DNA of 41,703 nt from an uncultured Bacteroidia bacterium (GTDB taxonomy: Bacteria; Bacteroidota; Bacteroidia; JANWVE01): positions 1 to 41,703 of the forward strand of contig CALIZB010000087.1 in assembly GCA_938028625.1 (NCBI GenBank), in the 5' to 3' direction. This document shows positions 36,965 through 41,703 of the stretch, piece after piece. The notes below the pieces were generated by a model that was not told the origin of the DNA, ran no database searches, and saw only the letters and a program-made list of their open reading frames with translations. The translations under genes and the position numbers were made by a program. How positions within the stretch are numbered: position 1 is the stretch's first letter; every line of letters starts with the position of its first letter.

Positions 36965-39900
36965 ATGAAAAAAATCATATTTTTATACTGTATAGTATTT
37001 GCGGTACTAACTATGCAAGGGCAAGCCTGGTTAGAGTATTTACCTAGCGCTAAAACAAAACAAGATAAAACACAACATAATTTTTATGAATTACAAAAAG
37101 CTTTTAATGCTTATTGGCAAGGTAAAACTATACAACGCTCATCAGGATATAAAGTATTTAAACGTTGGGAGTGGTTTAATGAACCGCGTGTGTATCCTTC
37201 GGGAGAACTCATAAGCCCTGTACACTATCAAAAAGAACAGCAAAAAAGAAAAGAAACCTTCAAAACTTCTGCAGGCAACTGGACTTCTCTCGGACCTACT
37301 TCATGGACTACTAACAGCTATAACCCAGGATTAGGTAGAATAAATGCTATTGCAGTACACCCAACTAACCCTAATATTATATTCATTGGCACACCAAGTG
37401 GAGGTTTATGGAAATCTACAAATGGAGGACTTACATGGGCAAATTCAGGTACAGATGCGCTCACTACGCGTATAGGAGTATCTTCTATTGCTATTGACCA
37501 AACAAATCCTAGTGTGATGTACATAGCCACAGGAGATGCAGATGGCTGGGATACCCGAAGCATAGGCTTGCTTAAATCTACTGACGGCGGCGCTACGTGG
37601 AATACCACAGGCTTAACCTTTGGTACAGGAACAAATAAACGACTTTCACGAGTGCTTATTCACCCTACCAATTCCAATATCATTCTTATTTCAGGTAGTG
37701 ATGGAGTATACCGTTCTACAGATGCAGGTGCAACTTTTACTCTTACATACAGCGGTATGAATGTACGCGATATGGAATTCAAACCCACAGACCCTAATAT
37801 AGTGTATATCTCAGGTAATCAATTCTGGAAGTCTACAAATAATGGGGTAAGTTTTACACAGATTACCTCAGGTGTTCCCACAGGTATAGGCAGAATAGAA
37901 ATAGCTGTAACCCCTGCAAATCCGGACTATGTGTATTTTATTGCCTCCAAAACTAGTGATGATTTTCACAGTTTATGCCGTTCTACTAATAGCGGCACAA
38001 GCTTTACTACTCGCTCTAACACACCTAACATATTAGGTTATTCAGATACAGGAGGAGATAGTTCTGGTCAAGCCTGGTATGACCTTACCCTTGCGGTTTC
38101 ACCTACTAATGCTGAAGAAGTATATGCAGGTGGCATAAATCTATGGAAATCTACAAATGGAGGTAGCTCATGGAATATCATTGCACACTGGTATTATGGT
38201 AGTACGCATCCTTACGTGCATGCAGACCAGCATTTTCTTGCTTTTTTTGGCACAAAACTATACGCAGGTTGTGATGGAGGAATTTGGGTATCTTCTAATT
38301 ATGGCACTTCATGGACAGATTTATCCGCAGGACTACCTATCACACAGTTTTATAGATTAGGCGGAGCACCCCAAAATGCAAATTTGATAGCCGCAGGCGC
38401 ACAAGATAACGGCTGTAATCTTATGAATGGTACAAACTGGACCCACATTCAAGGGGCTGATGGTATGGAATGTATTATTGACTACATAAATAGCAATATC
38501 ATTTATACTTCTTCACAAGGTGGAGGACTTAACCGCTCTAATAATGGCGGTCTAAGCTATACAGACATTACTTCAGGCATTACAGAAAGCGGTGCTTGGG
38601 TAACTCCTTATGTTATTCACCCCTCAAATCCTGATATTTTGTATGCAGGTTTTGATAATATATGGAAAACTACCAACAAAGGAAGCTCTTGGACAAAAAT
38701 ATCTACTTTTACAGGTACAAGCAAAATAGTAGACGTAAGAATTGCACCTAGTAATCCTAATTACATTTATTGTATAAAGGGTAATACTTTGTATAAAACT
38801 ACTAATGATGGTGCTTCATGGTCTAATATCACTGCGGGTTTGCCTACAAGTGTTGCACAAATGACCTATATTGCCGTTTCTAATACCAATCCTGACCATG
38901 TATGGGTAACATTTTCAGGTACAAGTGCTTTAAACAAAGTATTCAAATCCACTAATGGCGGCGCAACATGGACTAACGTTACGAGTAATCTACCTAATGT
39001 ACCTGTAAATTGTATTGTGTACCAGAGCGGAATGAGTGATGGTTTATATGTAGGTACAGATATAGGAGTATTTTATACAGATAACACTCTATCCAATTGG
39101 CAAGATTTTTCAACAGGACTTCCTCATGTAGTCATAACTGAATTAGAAATCCATTATGGAGCAAGTAAAATTCGCGCATCTACATTTGGTAGAGGAATAT
39201 GGCAATCTGATTTATTTAGTACGCCTGCCGCACCCCCAATATGTGATTTCTCAGCCGATAAAACTACTATATGTCCTGGAGATACTATTCAATTCAGTGA
39301 TTTATCTTCTTATGCCAATCCCGGTTGGACGTGGACATTTACTGGTGGAACTCCTGTAACTTCTACTACTATTGCTAATCCAAAAGTAGTCTATAACACT
39401 GTGGGTACTTATACTGTTAGTCTTACTGTTTCTAATACGTACGGCAGTGATACAGAAACAAAAACTGCATATATCACCGTAGCTTATCCAAGTCCTGTTT
39501 CTTTACCTTTTGTAGAAAGTTTTGAAAGCGTTACAACTTTTCCTCCTGCAAATTGGCAAAATAAAGGCAGATGGGACTTAAAAACAGGAGTAAGTGCATA
39601 TAGTGTGGGTTCTAAATCCATGATGTTTGATAACTATAATATCAATGCAAGTAATGAAAAAGATGATATTTTTACACCATACTACATGATTTCCGTTCCT
39701 GGCGGAGTACTTACGTTTGATGTTGCTTATGCAAGATATGGTCCAACATATTCAGATACACTTGCTGTATATTACAGTGATAATTGTGGAATAACAAAAT
39801 CCCTTTTATACAAAAAAGGCGGTTCTACTCTCGCTACCGCACCTGATAATACTTCTGTATTTATCCCTTCTTCTACACAATGGCGCAATGAAAGCATTGC

Positions 39901-40255
39901 TTTACCTGTTAGCACACAACCTATGAGTATTATTTTTCAGAATATTGGAGGTTATGGTAATATGCTTTACATAGACAATATCAATATCACTACGCCTACT
40001 TTCCTGACGGATAAACCTCTTGCACAACACATAAAAGTATATCCCAATCCTGCCAAAAACAGAGTGTATATGGAATTACCTGCTGATAGAGGAACACTCA
40101 TGATTACCAACATGTTCGGACAGACTGTATATCAGGAAAATATAATGCAGGAAATCCTTAAAACGATAGATATAAGTTCATTCGCCAAAGGAATCTACCA
40201 TATACAATATAATACGTCAAAGAATAGATATTACCAAAAATTAGTGATAGAGTAG
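36965..40255 (+). CDS. Secreted Asp-box (VPS10/sortilin/BNR-like) beta-propeller protein with PKD domain and T9SS sorting domain
   Basis: About 11 WKSTNGG(x)(T/S)W-type Asp-box repeats; PKD [10 protein letters not shown]...[20 protein letters not shown]; C-term [34 protein letters not shown]...[21 protein letters not shown]. Confidence 0.92.
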   Translation: [1096 protein letters not shown]

Positions 40256-40290
40256 TGTACCTCTCAATGGCAAAGTAGCATTACAAATAA

Positions 40291-40326
40291 AATACGCAAT
40301 ATTTCTCTAATGGAATGTTGCGTATT
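40291..40326 (+). terminator. Hairpin terminator of the Asp-box gene
   Basis: AATACGCAATATT / AATGTTGCGTATT stem (one mismatch), 35 nt after the stop; weak T tail. Confidence 0.5.
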
Positions 40327-40381
40327 GGCTTTATAGATTGTACAAATCCCTTAAATTTGTATTTTGTTTTATACTGTCTTT

Positions 40382-40963
40382 ATGTTAGGCTTAAAATTAG
40401 CAACAGACCCCCGCTGGGCAAATATCGCTGAGAAAAGTATAGAAGAAATTCTTACTGACCATGCGTATTGTGAACAAAAAGCGGCTTCACAAGGTATATC
40501 CTTGATTGTTAAGTATTCTGAATTTAATGAAGTGGTAGACGCAGTAACACCCATTGTATCCGAAGAGTGGTCGCATTTTGAACGTGTGCTACAAGAGCTT
40601 AAAAATAGGGGCTTTCATTTGGGAAAACAGCGCAAGGACGAGTATGTTAATCTTCTGCTTAAAATACAAAAAAAAGCAGGTTCTAAAACAGAACGTTTAA
40701 TGGAAGATTTGCTTATCTGCGCTATGATAGAAGCGCGTAGCTGTGAGCGGTTCAGATTGCTCTCTTTACATTGTACAGAGGAGAGTTTGCGTGAGTTTTA
40801 TCATGAATTTATGGTATCCGAAGCAGAACATTATCGTATTTTTTTAGATTTAGCCAAAATATACATGCCTGAAAATACTGTAAAACAGCGTTGGAATGAA
40901 TATTTAGAATCAGAAGCAGAAATTATGAAATCCTTGGAACTTCGCGGAGATAGAGTACATTAA
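40382..40963 (+). CDS. miaE: tRNA-(ms2io6A)-hydroxylase MiaE-like di-iron protein
   Basis: LGLKLATDPRWANIAEKSIEEILTDHAYCEQKAASQG; SEEWSHFERV; AMIEARSCERFRLL; SEAEHYRIFLDLA. ATG 40382 rather than the TTG at 40364. Confidence 0.9.
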   Translation: MLGLKLATDPRWANIAEKSIEEILTDHAYCEQKAASQGISLIVKYSEFNEVVDAVTPIVSEEWSHFERVLQELKNRGFHLGKQRKDEYVNLLLKIQKKAGSKTERLMEDLLICAMIEARSCERFRLLSLHCTEESLREFYHEFMVSEAEHYRIFLDLAKIYMPENTVKQRWNEYLESEAEIMKSLELRGDRVH

Positions 40964-40993
40964 GATAAAAATTTGATATATTTGTTATTTAAC

Positions 40994-41703
40994 ATGCACG
41001 AAACAGATTTTTTAATTGTAGGCTCAGGGGTAGCAGGTTTATCTCTGGCGTTAAAACTGTCAGAATACGGTAAAGTGATTGTACTTACCAAAAATTCTCC
41101 CGACGAAGCTAATACCAAATATGCGCAGGGCGGTGTAGCCGCTGTTATGGATACCAAAAATGACTCTTTTGAAAAACATATTCAAGATACACTCATTGCA
41201 GGAGATGGTTTATGCCATGAGCACATTGCTCGTATTGTGGTTTCTGAAGGTCCTGATAGAATACGCGAACTGATAGATTGGGGAGCATCTTTCAGTACCA
41301 ACGAAAAAGGAGAATTAGATTTAGTAAAGGAAGGCGGACATTCAGATAAACGCATCATTCACGCTGCTGACTACACAGGAAGAGAAATAGAACAAACACT
41401 TTTACAAAAAGTAAAAGAAAAACCGAATATATTGCTCCTTGACCATTATTTTACTATTGAATTACTTACTCAACACCACTTAGGTAGATATGTGCATAAA
41501 GGTACACCGAACATTACTTGCTATGGGGTTTTTGCTTTGAATAAACACACTGAAAAAGTAGAAAAAATACTTGCAAGAATTACAATTATGGCAACAGGTG
41601 GATGCGGCAATGTTTATGCGTCTACAACTAACCCACGTGTAGCCACAGGAGATGGTATTGCTATGGTATTCAGAGCAAATGGCAGAATTGCTAATATGGA
41701 ATT
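40994..41703 (+). CDS. nadB: L-aspartate oxidase NadB (3' truncated by window end)
   Basis: MHETDFLIVGSGVAGLSLALKL, YAQGGVAAVM, EGGHSDKRIIHAADYTGREIEQTL, ATGGCGNVYASTTNPRVATGDGIAM. Reading frame stays open to the window end, so it is missing from the ORF track. Confidence 0.95.
   Translation, partial: MHETDFLIVGSGVAGLSLALKLSEYGKVIVLTKNSPDEANTKYAQGGVAAVMDTKNDSFEKHIQDTLIAGDGLCHEHIARIVVSEGPDRIRELIDWGASFSTNEKGELDLVKEGGHSDKRIIHAADYTGREIEQTLLQKVKEKPNILLLDHYFTIELLTQHHLGRYVHKGTPNITCYGVFALNKHTEKVEKILARITIMATGGCGNVYASTTNPRVATGDGIAMVFRANGRIANME

Noticed and set aside
37380-39100. Tandem-looking DNA repeats
   Set aside because: Explained by the Asp-box (KSTNGG..W) protein repeats of a beta-propeller protein; not a CRISPR or DNA satellite.
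1-41703. CRISPR arrays, tRNA/rRNA genes, insertion sequences, diversity-generating retroelements
   Set aside because: No direct-repeat/spacer pattern, cloverleaf, transposase, reverse transcriptase or terminal inverted repeats recognised on reading both strands. A tool scan would be needed to exclude weak cases.

Overview
AT-rich Bacteroidota-type chromosomal window. The lineage is inferred from type IX secretion (T9SS) C-terminal sorting domains, TAnnTTTG -7 promoter boxes, and no obvious Shine-Dalgarno sites. About 32 real CDSs are visible. Recognisable core or metabolic genes are truB, meaB, aspartokinase, panC, panD, folD, spoT/relA, ccmB, miaE and a 3'-truncated nadB. The window also has a type III PKS, an AtuA/DUF1446 protein, a short GT5 glycogen-synthase-like protein, a LytS-type kinase, a MacB-type permease, a glycosyltransferase and a flippase. 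Several large secreted T9SS proteins are present: PhoX-like, M43 protease, parallel beta-helix/Ig-like giant, and Asp-box/PKD. A 1656-aa PorU2-like C25 peptidase is also present. No tRNA, rRNA, CRISPR or intact transposon was seen. Most notable observations: (1) a cryptic, internally deleted Eco57I/TaqI-type DNA methyltransferase remnant at 24313-24690, absent from the ORF track, which shares two diagnostic blocks with the C-terminal methyltransferase fragment at 202-645 at the left edge; (2) TAnnTTTG boxes placed only 4-10 nt upstream of the ATG in 13 genes, suggesting widespread near-leaderless mRNAs; (3) an ILEI/FAM3-like domain embedded in the PorU2-like peptidase. I did not find a clear new multi-gene defence system.
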